DNA of 9,375 nt from Anaerolineales bacterium (lineage in GTDB: Bacteria; Chloroflexota; Anaerolineae; 4572-78; NAK82), in the NCBI GenBank assembly GCA_024643945.1, contig JAHELX010000212.1, forward strand, positions 1 to 9,375, read 5' to 3'. A program made the translations under genes and the position numbers. Below are positions 1-5,445 of this stretch, one piece after another (position 1 is the first letter of the stretch; the number at the start of each line of letters is the position of its first letter). The notes below the pieces were generated by a model. The model was not told the origin of the DNA and did not search any database. It worked only from the letters and a program-made list of their open reading frames with translations.

Positions 1-3
1 TGT

Positions 4-8
4 CTCCT
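4..8 (-). promoter_or_regulatory. Shine-Dalgarno sequence of a gene just beyond the left edge
   Basis: Read on the minus strand, the window ends in AGGAG followed by ACA. This is a good ribosome binding site with no start codon yet inside the window, so a minus-strand gene probably begins within a few bases of the left edge. It lies about 120 nt downstream of the minus-strand E1 alpha gene. In E1 operons the E1 beta gene normally follows E1 alpha directly, so the missing gene is most likely that partner (inference). The motif is seen directly; the gene is not. Confidence 0.5.
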
Positions 9-96
9 ATAATTACCTTTGTAGGGTGGGGCGTCAACCTCGCGTTGGGCGAGCTGACAACCTGCCTTACGCTGGTGTATAGTCTTTGCCCGTGTG

Positions 97-117
97 AAGC
101 GGATTGGTAACCCGCTT
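97..117 (-). other. Stem-loop after the minus-strand E1 alpha stop codon
   Basis: A perfect 6-bp inverted repeat (AAGCGG ... CCGCTT) with a 9-nt loop lies 8 nt past the stop codon of the minus-strand E1 alpha gene. No T-run follows in the direction of transcription, so it is not a convincing intrinsic terminator. An intercistronic hairpin affecting mRNA stability is the better guess, and a 6-bp stem could also be chance. Confidence 0.35.
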
Positions 118-125
118 TGTGCTCG

Positions 126-1085
126 CTATGCGTAGATATAGTCCATTGCTGTTGAGGGGTCTGGCTGCGGGCTCTCCCGTGCAAACTTGACCGCCTTTAC
201 CATTTCTTGCTTGATTTCGGCGTCGATCGTATCCAGTTCGGCCTGACTTGCCTTTTCCTCTGCAATAAGGTATGTACGGAAGCGCGGAATGGGGTCCTTC
301 TTGCGATATTCGTCAACTTCAGCTCGTTCGCGATATACCTCCGGCTCCCCAGCGTAGTGACCCTCGATCCGATAAGATTCGGTCACCAACAAGGTGGGGC
401 CTTCTCCACGGCGAGCCCGTTCGACTGCTTTCACAGCGGCTTCGTACACGGCCAAGACGTCAAAGCCATCAACCCGAACGCCCGGAATCCCGTAACTCTG
501 GGCCCGAATGGACAGATCATCGATGTTGACCGAGTCGCGAATGTTGGTCGATACGCCATACTGGTTATTTTCCAGGACGAAGATGACCGGTAGATCCCAG
601 ATGGAGGCCATGTTGAGCCCCTCGTGCCAGTTGCCGGTGTTAGAACCTGCGTCGCCGGTGAAAGGCGCTGTGACCCGATCCTCGCCTCTCATCTTGAAGG
701 CGAGCGCTGCCCCAACCGCCAAGGGGATACCCGAACCGACCACGGCCAGGGCGCCCAGGCTTCCGGTCTCGAAGGCCGCGATGTGCATCGATCCGCCTCG
801 CCCTTTGCAGTAGCCGGTCTCCTTGCCCAGGATTTCGGCCATCATACGCTTGCTATCGGCGCCCTTGGCGATGTTATGGCCGTGGCTGCGGTGCGTCCCG
901 GCGATCAAATCATCCTTGCGAAGAGCCATGCAGACTCCCACCCCGGATGCTTCCTGACCGATGTAAGGGTGTACAGCTCCCTTCACCTGACCTCGCTTGA
1001 ACAGATCGATCGCGGCCAGCTCAAATTCCCGGATGCGCACCATCCGGCGATACATTTCCAACAACGTATCTTGACTAATTTCCAT
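126..1085 (-). CDS. Thiamine-diphosphate-dependent 2-oxoacid/acetoin dehydrogenase E1 alpha subunit (copy 1)
   Basis: A 319-residue protein of the usual length for the PDH/AcoA-type E1 alpha family. These subunits pair with E1 beta in the cytoplasm to form an alpha2beta2 enzyme that decarboxylates or cleaves a 2-oxoacid or acetoin using thiamine diphosphate (TPP). Family hallmarks are THRSHGH (64-70), KGRGGSMHI (94-102), HEGLNMAS (154-161) and ENNQYGVST (172-180). The TPP/Mg motif reads GDAGSN at 144-149, where the family has GDG(A/S)xN. The usual GANGIVG loop is also altered, to GALAVVG at 111-117. The ATG at 1083-1085 is preceded by AAAGGAG (1096-1102, minus strand) at 10 nt spacing. It lies 232 bp downstream of the polyol dehydrogenase and is probably co-transcribed with it. 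It aligns without gaps to the second E1 alpha in the window at about 49% identity (hand count). The family call is firm; the substrate is unknown, and activity is open because of the motif change. Confidence 0.92.
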   Translation of the reverse strand: MEISQDTLLEMYRRMVRIREFELAAIDLFKRGQVKGAVHPYIGQEASGVGVCMALRKDDLIAGTHRSHGHNIAKGADSKRMMAEILGKETGYCKGRGGSMHIAAFETGSLGALAVVGSGIPLAVGAALAFKMRGEDRVTAPFTGDAGSNTGNWHEGLNMASIWDLPVIFVLENNQYGVSTNIRDSVNIDDLSIRAQSYGIPGVRVDGFDVLAVYEAAVKAVERARRGEGPTLLVTESYRIEGHYAGEPEVYRERAEVDEYRKKDPIPRFRTYLIAEEKASQAELDTIDAEIKQEMVKAVKFARESPQPDPSTAMDYIYA

Positions 1086-1153
1086 TGTGCTGCAGCTCCT
1101 TTCCCTTTTTGATGTACTTGACCAACCTATCTTGGCTGCCGGGGTAGCTTTGC

Positions 1154-1178
1154 CTGGCCTGGTCCAAGGTCAGGCCAG
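1154..1178 (-). other. Intercistronic stem-loop between dehydrogenase and E1 alpha (copy 1)
   Basis: A perfect 8-bp G+C-rich inverted repeat (CTGGCCTG ... CAGGCCAG) with a 9-nt loop lies in the 232-bp gap between the two minus-strand genes. No T-run follows on the minus strand, so it does not look like a full terminator. It could set the ratio of dehydrogenase to E1 mRNA by stabilising the upstream part or by partial attenuation (inference). I see no convincing promoter for E1 alpha within this gap. Confidence 0.45.
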
Positions 1179-1317
1179 CCGACCAAAGAGTTTGCTCCTA
1201 TCGCGTTCTCTAAAACCTGTACCTTCTAGCCGTCTATCTCGTCCGTACTGCCGCCTTTCACCTTCCGGTACAGTTTCTGCGTGACTGACAGTTGGCATGC
1301 CGATGCGCAAGACCAGT

Positions 1318-2355
1318 TCAGGCGTTTGGCACCAGGATGACTTTCACTAGACCCGCCTCTCGCTTATACAGGCGCTCGAACCAAGCCACCCCTTCGGCCA
1401 GCGGGGCGATAGCACTGATCAAGGTATACACATTGATAAGCCCGGAAGCCATCATCTCCAGGCAGGCTTCCGACTCGCCGGCAGCGTTGGTCGTACCGAT
1501 TAGAGTGAGTTGCCGGGTAACTGTCTCCTGGAGTGGCAATTCGACTGCAGGCGAGAGATTGCCTACCAGGGTCAAGGCCCCGCCTTTGCGCAGGCCGGCG
1601 ACTGCCATCTGCAACGTGGGCGTAATGCCAACCACCTCAAAAGCAATATCCGCGCCCCGATCGGCAGTCCGGCCACGCACTTCCCCGGGTACGTCGTCGG
1701 CTCCTGACCTGAGCCCCACGTCCGCGCCTAGAGCGCACGCCTTGTCCAGGCGATCTTGCTCGACATCAACGGCGATGATCTGTCCGCAACCCGCCAGCTT
1801 GAGTAGCTGGATAATCAGCAGGCCGATCATGCCTGAACCCACGACCAGCGCCGTGTCGTGGAGGGAAATGGGGGTGCGTTCGACGGCGTGGGCCGCTACG
1901 GAGACCGCTTCCATCATGGCTGCCTGCTCGAAGGACAGCCCATCCGGCAGGCGATACACTACCTGTTGGGGGATGGCTACGTATTGGGCGAAGGCACCCT
2001 GCATACGGAACTCGGGGGTCGACACGCCCACAATACGCCGGTGATCACACAGGTTGATCATGCCCCGGCGGCAGAAGTAGCACTGCCCGCAGTAAACAGC
2101 AATGTCGAAGGTAACTCGGTCGCCGGGCTGCCAGCCTGAGACGTCCGACCCCACCTCGGCAATCACGCCGGCGGCTTCATGGCCCATGATGATGGGGGGA
2201 ATCCGTCGCCCGGTACTGCCGTCTATTCCATGCACGTCGCTACCACAAATGCCGCAGGCCTTGACTTGTACCAGCACCTCGCCGGGTCCAATAGTCGGTT
2301 TGGGAACATCTTCGTAGACGAGGTGATTGTACTCTTTAAGCACCAATGCTTTCAT
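1318..2355 (-). CDS. Zinc-dependent medium-chain alcohol/polyol dehydrogenase (GatD/sorbitol dehydrogenase-like)
   Basis: A cytoplasmic medium-chain dehydrogenase/reductase of 345 residues, typical family length, expected to oxidise a secondary alcohol or polyol (or sugar-alcohol phosphate) to a ketone with NAD+. Catalytic zinc ligands are visible as C37 (in GICGSD), H59-E60 (MGHE) and E149. The four structural-zinc cysteines are C89, C92, C95 and C103. The Rossmann motif is GSGMIG (173-178), and D197 at the end of the next strand suggests NAD over NADP. The N-terminus (MKALVLKEYN) and the GSTGRRIPPIIMGHE stretch resemble galactitol-1-phosphate 5-dehydrogenase-like proteins (from memory). I prefer the ATG at 2353-2355 to an upstream in-frame TTG at 2365-2367, because MKALV is the normal N-terminus and GGGG (2362-2365) sits about 6 nt upstream. 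It is the first gene after the minus-strand promoter. 2,3-Butanediol or another polyol is an alternative substrate; the sequence does not decide. Confidence 0.9.
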   Translation of the reverse strand: MKALVLKEYNHLVYEDVPKPTIGPGEVLVQVKACGICGSDVHGIDGSTGRRIPPIIMGHEAAGVIAEVGSDVSGWQPGDRVTFDIAVYCGQCYFCRRGMINLCDHRRIVGVSTPEFRMQGAFAQYVAIPQQVVYRLPDGLSFEQAAMMEAVSVAAHAVERTPISLHDTALVVGSGMIGLLIIQLLKLAGCGQIIAVDVEQDRLDKACALGADVGLRSGADDVPGEVRGRTADRGADIAFEVVGITPTLQMAVAGLRKGGALTLVGNLSPAVELPLQETVTRQLTLIGTTNAAGESEACLEMMASGLINVYTLISAIAPLAEGVAWFERLYKREAGLVKVILVPNA

Positions 2356-2646
2356 TCTCAGCCCCAAAAGACTGGTAATGTTAGTCTATCTTGTTGGGAA
2401 TCTACTCACTTAACTCAGTCTACTGTAGATCAGGTACAGAAAAGGGGAGATCATGCCAGGTAAACAAAGAACAAACCCCGAGCCAGTAATTCGTAGCTCG
2501 CAGGTTAATCAACCGGATGATTTGATCGCCAGTGATAGTTTGGGTTCTCCGTTGTCCCATAGGTTTGAGATGGGTCATAGCCCAGGTTGCTCTCAAGTAG
2601 GGGAAAGAAGTGGTCAAGTATGAGTGCTGTGGTCATACCTCATACC
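2356..2646 (-). other. Long 5' leader of the dehydrogenase gene
   Basis: If transcription starts about 7 nt past the -10 box at 2653-2658, the dehydrogenase mRNA has a leader of about 290 nt. I find no recognisable riboswitch or terminator/antiterminator in it. An ATG-initiated frame of 43 codons (2505-2636, minus) lies near its 5' end, but it has only a poor ribosome binding site and resembles nothing I know. A direct repeat of CATACCT (plus strand, 2634-2640 and 2641-2647) marks the predicted start region. This is otherwise gene-free sequence. Confidence 0.4.
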
Positions 2647-2652
2647 TCTAAT

Positions 2653-2681
2653 AGTATACCGCAATCGTCCTTCTTTGTCAA
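2653..2681 (-). promoter_or_regulatory. Sigma70-type promoter for the minus-strand cluster
   Basis: On the minus strand TTGACA (2676-2681, full consensus -35) is followed by a 17-bp spacer and TATACT (2653-2658, 5 of 6 at -10). The predicted start is near 2646, reading toward the alcohol dehydrogenase. It stands back to back with the plus-strand promoter at 2723-2752, with about 40 bp between the two -35 boxes. Confidence 0.75.
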
Positions 2682-2686
2682 GCCCC

Positions 2687-2714
2687 TGACAATTGACCGT
2701 CAGTTGGTCAGTTG
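2687..2714. repeat. Repeat-rich spacer between the divergent promoters (possible regulator site)
   Basis: Between the two -35 boxes lies an exact tandem duplication of GTCAGTTG (2699-2706 and 2707-2714). An overlapping inverted repeat is TGACC (2694-2698) with GGTCA (2706-2710), 7 nt apart. Its position, upstream of both promoters, suits a shared activator or repressor site. It is unlike the PurR-type operators downstream, so a different regulator would be implied (inference). Confidence 0.4.
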
Positions 2715-2722
2715 ATTCTTCA

Positions 2723-2752
2723 TTGGCACATACGCCGGGAGTATGATATAAT
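2723..2752 (+). promoter_or_regulatory. Extended -10 sigma70-type promoter for the regulator/M24/E1 cluster
   Basis: TTGGCA (2723-2728, 5 of 6 of the -35 consensus), an 18-bp spacer and a perfect TATAAT (2747-2752), preceded by TG at the extended -10 position (2744-2745). The predicted start falls at about 2758-2760, inside the twin operator, so a bound repressor would block it. With no other clear promoter before 3210, it probably also drives the M24-E1-SDR-acoX genes. Confidence 0.75.
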
Positions 2753-2755
2753 GCC

Positions 2756-2780
2756 GCAAACGTTTGCTAAAACGTTTGCT
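2756..2780. promoter_or_regulatory. Twin LacI/PurR-type operators over the transcription start
   Basis: GCAAACGTTTGC at 2756-2767 is a perfect 12-bp palindrome with the central CpG typical of LacI-family operators, and it matches the core of the PurR box. A second copy centred 12 bp further on (2768-2779) keeps 10 of 12 positions. Put another way, a 12-bp unit is tandemly repeated (2757-2768 and 2769-2780) with one mismatch. The sites cover the predicted start of the plus-strand promoter, which is where a repressor should bind. The adjacent regulator remnant has PurR-like recognition residues, supporting the pairing. Confidence 0.75.
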
Positions 2781-2802
2781 TTCCCGCTTTCGGACTCTGT
2801 TC

Positions 2803-3160
2803 ATGGCAACCACCAAGGATGTGGCTCAGGCCGCAGGTGTCTCAATAACCGCCGCTTCTCACGTCATCAATGGTAGCCGAACCGTCAGTGAGACACTGAC
2901 CAAGCGTGTCTTGACTGCCATGGAGACCCTCGACTATCGCTCCAACATCCTGGCTCGTAGCCCGCAGCTGGGGACAACCAAAACTATCGGCTTAGTCACA
3001 CCTGATAACTCCAATTCTTTCCTGGCTGAGATGCCAGATATATTCGGATTATTTTGGCCCTGGAGCTGATCGCTCGAGCTTGATGCCGTCATTGGAGTGA
3101 GTAATCGGTGCCATTGAGGACTTGAATTACTTGCCAGGCGCCAAGTATTCAAGATCGTTG
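2803..3160 (+). pseudogene. Decayed LacI/PurR-family transcriptional repressor
   Basis: The ATG at 2803 opens a frame whose first 76 residues are a LacI-family N-terminus. The helix-turn-helix is at about 5-25 (KDVAQAAG, then VSITAASHVING), the hinge at about 45-57, and the start of the ligand-binding core is TKTIGLVTPDNSNSFLAE. The frame then leaves the family and stops at 3067-3069, giving 88 residues against the usual 330-345. Residues 15, 16 and 20 (I, T, H) match E. coli PurR T15/T16/H20 at two of three positions, in the same numbering, which fits the adjacent operators. Hinge residue 54, the leucine that intercalates in the operator minor groove in PurR, is proline here (CCG, one transition from CTG). 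Downstream, 3101-3160 in another frame again resembles a LacI-family hinge (AIEDLNYLPG ... SRSL). No Shine-Dalgarno is obvious before 2803. An in-frame TTG at 2764 lies inside the operator and is unlikely to be used. Confidence 0.8.
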
Positions 3161-3209
3161 TCCATCTACAATTGTTATTGCCAGTTATAGATAGTAGGAG
3201 GATTCGAAT

Positions 3210-4337
3210 ATGGAACAGGTTGGAACGCATCAAGAAGTTCTGGAGGACGTGAAGATAAAGGAGGGGCGAGTTCGCGCCTTCCTGGACAGAGAAGGGCTGG
3301 ATGTCCTGGTTCTTGGTCGCCAGGATAACTTTGCCTGGATCACAGCCGGTGGCGATAACCGTGTGGTAACGACCACCGAAATCGGGGCCGGCTTTGTGGG
3401 TATCAGCCAGACTCATAAGTGGCTGGTCTCCCACCATATGGACGGGCAGCGATTTATCGCCGAGCAGGTACCTGATCAAGCCTATGAACTGGTGACCCTC
3501 TATTGGCACCAGGGAGCACCGCAAGATAAGATCGCCCAATTGACGCGCGGCATGCGCGTTGGTGCCGACTTCCCCTTGCCAGGCGCGCGGCAGTATGCCT
3601 CAGAGATCGTCGATCTGCACTATCCATTTACTGACCTTGATCTTAAGCGTCTGAGATGGATGGGCAAAAGCAGCGACGAGATCATAACCCGGGTTGCTAA
3701 AGACCTGGAGCCAGGCATGACCGAGCAGGAGATCGCCGCTCGGCTGGCATACGAATACACCCTGGCCGGCATTACCCTGGACGCGTTGATGGTCGGGGTC
3801 GACGATCGCATCAGGCGCTATCGTCACCCAATACCCACCGACAAGGTCCTGCAGCGCTATGCCTTTCTCCACCCGCCGGGGAGGCGATGGGGCGTGCATG
3901 CCAATATTACACGCCTGGTTCACTTTGGCGAACCGCCCCAGGACATCCAAGATGCTTTCAAGGCCGTGAGCGCAGTTGGCGCTCACGTGACCAGCATGTT
4001 GGCACCGGGCGTGCGCTTCGCCGACATACTCGGCGAGGAGAAACGGCTCTATGCCAAGTACGGTTACGGTGAAGAGTGGAACTATCACTTTTTGGGGGGC
4101 ATCAGCGGCTACACCCTGGTGGACCCAGCTCGCTGTCTGGACCCCGAGGCTCGCGTTGTCGAACGGCAATCTTATGGTTATTTCATCACCATTACCGGAG
4201 CCAAGTTCGAGGAACTCATCATCCTCACTGAAGATGGGGCAGAGATTGCCTCACTGCCACCGGGCACGCAATGGCCAACCCAGGTCGTCCGGACAGATGA
4301 CGGCGAAATCGTAGTTCCTGAAATTCTTGTCCGGTAA
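3210..4337 (+). CDS. M24-family (creatinase/Xaa-Pro aminopeptidase fold) protein lacking canonical metal ligands
   Basis: 375 residues with the two-domain layout of the family: a creatinase-like N-terminal domain (about 15-140, with RQDNFAWITAGGDNRV at 38-52) and a pita-bread domain (about 145-350). Pita-bread landmarks are RHPIPTD (205-211), NITRLVHFG (232-240), YHFLGG (292-297) and TGAKFEE (329-335). In metal-dependent M24 peptidases two aspartates lie on the strand before ITR; here those places are H221 and N232. H293 and one glutamate of E334/E335 remain. It may be a metal-free hydrolase like creatinase, or a non-catalytic relative, rather than an aminopeptidase. I recall a bacterial subfamily with similar substitutions, so this may be characteristic rather than decay. 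AGGAGG (3196-3201) sits 8 nt before the ATG. It leads the plus-strand cluster, 119 bp ahead of E1 alpha. There is no signal peptide, so it should be cytoplasmic. The substrate is unknown. Confidence 0.82.
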   Translation: MEQVGTHQEVLEDVKIKEGRVRAFLDREGLDVLVLGRQDNFAWITAGGDNRVVTTTEIGAGFVGISQTHKWLVSHHMDGQRFIAEQVPDQAYELVTLYWHQGAPQDKIAQLTRGMRVGADFPLPGARQYASEIVDLHYPFTDLDLKRLRWMGKSSDEIITRVAKDLEPGMTEQEIAARLAYEYTLAGITLDALMVGVDDRIRRYRHPIPTDKVLQRYAFLHPPGRRWGVHANITRLVHFGEPPQDIQDAFKAVSAVGAHVTSMLAPGVRFADILGEEKRLYAKYGYGEEWNYHFLGGISGYTLVDPARCLDPEARVVERQSYGYFITITGAKFEELIILTEDGAEIASLPPGTQWPTQVVRTDDGEIVVPEILVR

Positions 4338-4456
4338 TCATATGCAATCAGTTGAGTAGGTTACCCAACGTGAATGTGGGTCCTTTGCCTGTCCGTCAAA
4401 TTGATACCGCATAGCACTCCATTTGAAGGCTATCTAAAAACTGAGGGAGGAAATTG

Positions 4457-5416
4457 ATGAATATACCTGGAGAAACGCTCATATTGATGTTTGAGCGTAT
4501 GCTTAAGATACGTCATTTCGAGGACCGGGTTAAGAACCTGTTCGCCGCCGGCGAACTGCCTGGCTTCGTCCACCTTTACCTGGGCCAAGAAGCAGTTGCA
4601 GCCGGGGCATGCGCCGCGCTCCGGGATGATGATTACATTACCAGCACCCATCGGGGCCATGGTCACATCATTGCTAAAGGGGGCGACGTCAAACGCATGA
4701 TGGCCGAGCTTTATGCCAAGGCCACCGGCTACAACAAAGGGAAAGGCGGCTCTTTGCATATTGCCGATCCCACCCTGGGAATCCTCGGTGCCAACGGCAT
4801 TGTTGGGGCAGGCATCCCTATTGCCACCGGTGCTGCGCTCTCGACCAAACTGCGCAAGACCGATCAGGTCACTATTTGCTTCTTCGGCGATGGTGCCGCG
4901 AACCAGGGGACATTCCACGAGGCGATTAACCTCGCCTCTGCCTTCGACTTGCCTATTGTGTATGTGTGCGAGAATAACCTGTATGCCGTCAGCACCCGGC
5001 AGAGCCAAGTCCGCAAAATCGAGGACATTGCCGACCGGGGCACAGCCTATGGGATACCTGGCCTGGCGATTGACGGCAACAACGTGATTGCCGTATACGA
5101 GGCGATCAAGGAAGCGGTGGATAGGGCGCGGGCTGGCGAAGGGCCAACCCTCATCGAGTGTAAGACCTATCGCTGGCGGACCCACTTCGAAGGGGAACCG
5201 GATACTTACCGACCGCCGGAGGAAGTGAAAGCCTGGATGAAGCGAGAACCGATCGCTCCTTATCGCAGGCAACTGATCGAAAGTGGTGTGCTGAGTGAGG
5301 CGGAAGCACAAGAAATCGAGTCCGCTGTGCTCAGGGAAATCGACGAGGCAGTCGAATTTGGCCGCAGCAGTCCATCGCCGAAGCCAGAGTCAGCCCTCGA
5401 GGACTTGTGGGCATGA
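4457..5416 (+). CDS. Thiamine-diphosphate-dependent 2-oxoacid/acetoin dehydrogenase E1 alpha subunit (copy 2)
   Basis: A 319-residue E1 alpha of the AcoA/PDH type, the TPP-binding half of the E1 heterotetramer. Motifs are THRGHGH (64-70), KGKGGSLHI (94-102), GANGIVGAGIP (111-121), the canonical GDGAAN (144-149) and ENNLYAVST (172-180), which together make the GDG-x(about 27)-NN TPP motif. The ATG at 4457-4459 is chosen over the in-frame TTG at 4454 because GGGAGG (4445-4450) is then 6 nt away. E1 beta follows 29 bp after the stop, so the two are certainly one operon. AcoX further down favours an acetoin-type over a pyruvate-type enzyme (inference from gene clustering). The true substrate could be another 2-oxoacid or diketone. 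The lipoyl E2 partner is not in the window. It is the apparently intact paralogue of the minus-strand copy. Confidence 0.94.
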   Translation: MNIPGETLILMFERMLKIRHFEDRVKNLFAAGELPGFVHLYLGQEAVAAGACAALRDDDYITSTHRGHGHIIAKGGDVKRMMAELYAKATGYNKGKGGSLHIADPTLGILGANGIVGAGIPIATGAALSTKLRKTDQVTICFFGDGAANQGTFHEAINLASAFDLPIVYVCENNLYAVSTRQSQVRKIEDIADRGTAYGIPGLAIDGNNVIAVYEAIKEAVDRARAGEGPTLIECKTYRWRTHFEGEPDTYRPPEEVKAWMKREPIAPYRRQLIESGVLSEAEAQEIESAVLREIDEAVEFGRSSPSPKPESALEDLWA

Positions 5417-5445
5417 GCTATCCTGATGAATAGGGAGAAACAAGT

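Noticed and set aside
207..1284. Several plus-strand open frames opposite the first E1 alpha gene
   Set aside because: They lie antisense to a gene with clear family motifs, have no ribosome binding sites and no recognisable sequence. They are frame shadows in G+C-rich DNA.
1292..2044. A 250-codon plus-strand open frame opposite the alcohol dehydrogenase
   Set aside because: It is long but its composition is Ser/Arg/Pro/Thr-rich as expected for an antisense shadow, and the minus strand encodes a complete dehydrogenase with all zinc ligands.
2420..2617. A 65-codon minus-strand frame in the dehydrogenase leader
   Set aside because: It has no ribosome binding site and no known similarity. It runs through the untranslated leader and is not supported as a gene.
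4430..5311. A 293-codon minus-strand frame opposite the second E1 alpha
   Set aside because: It is antisense to a canonical E1 alpha and has no family motifs; a shadow.
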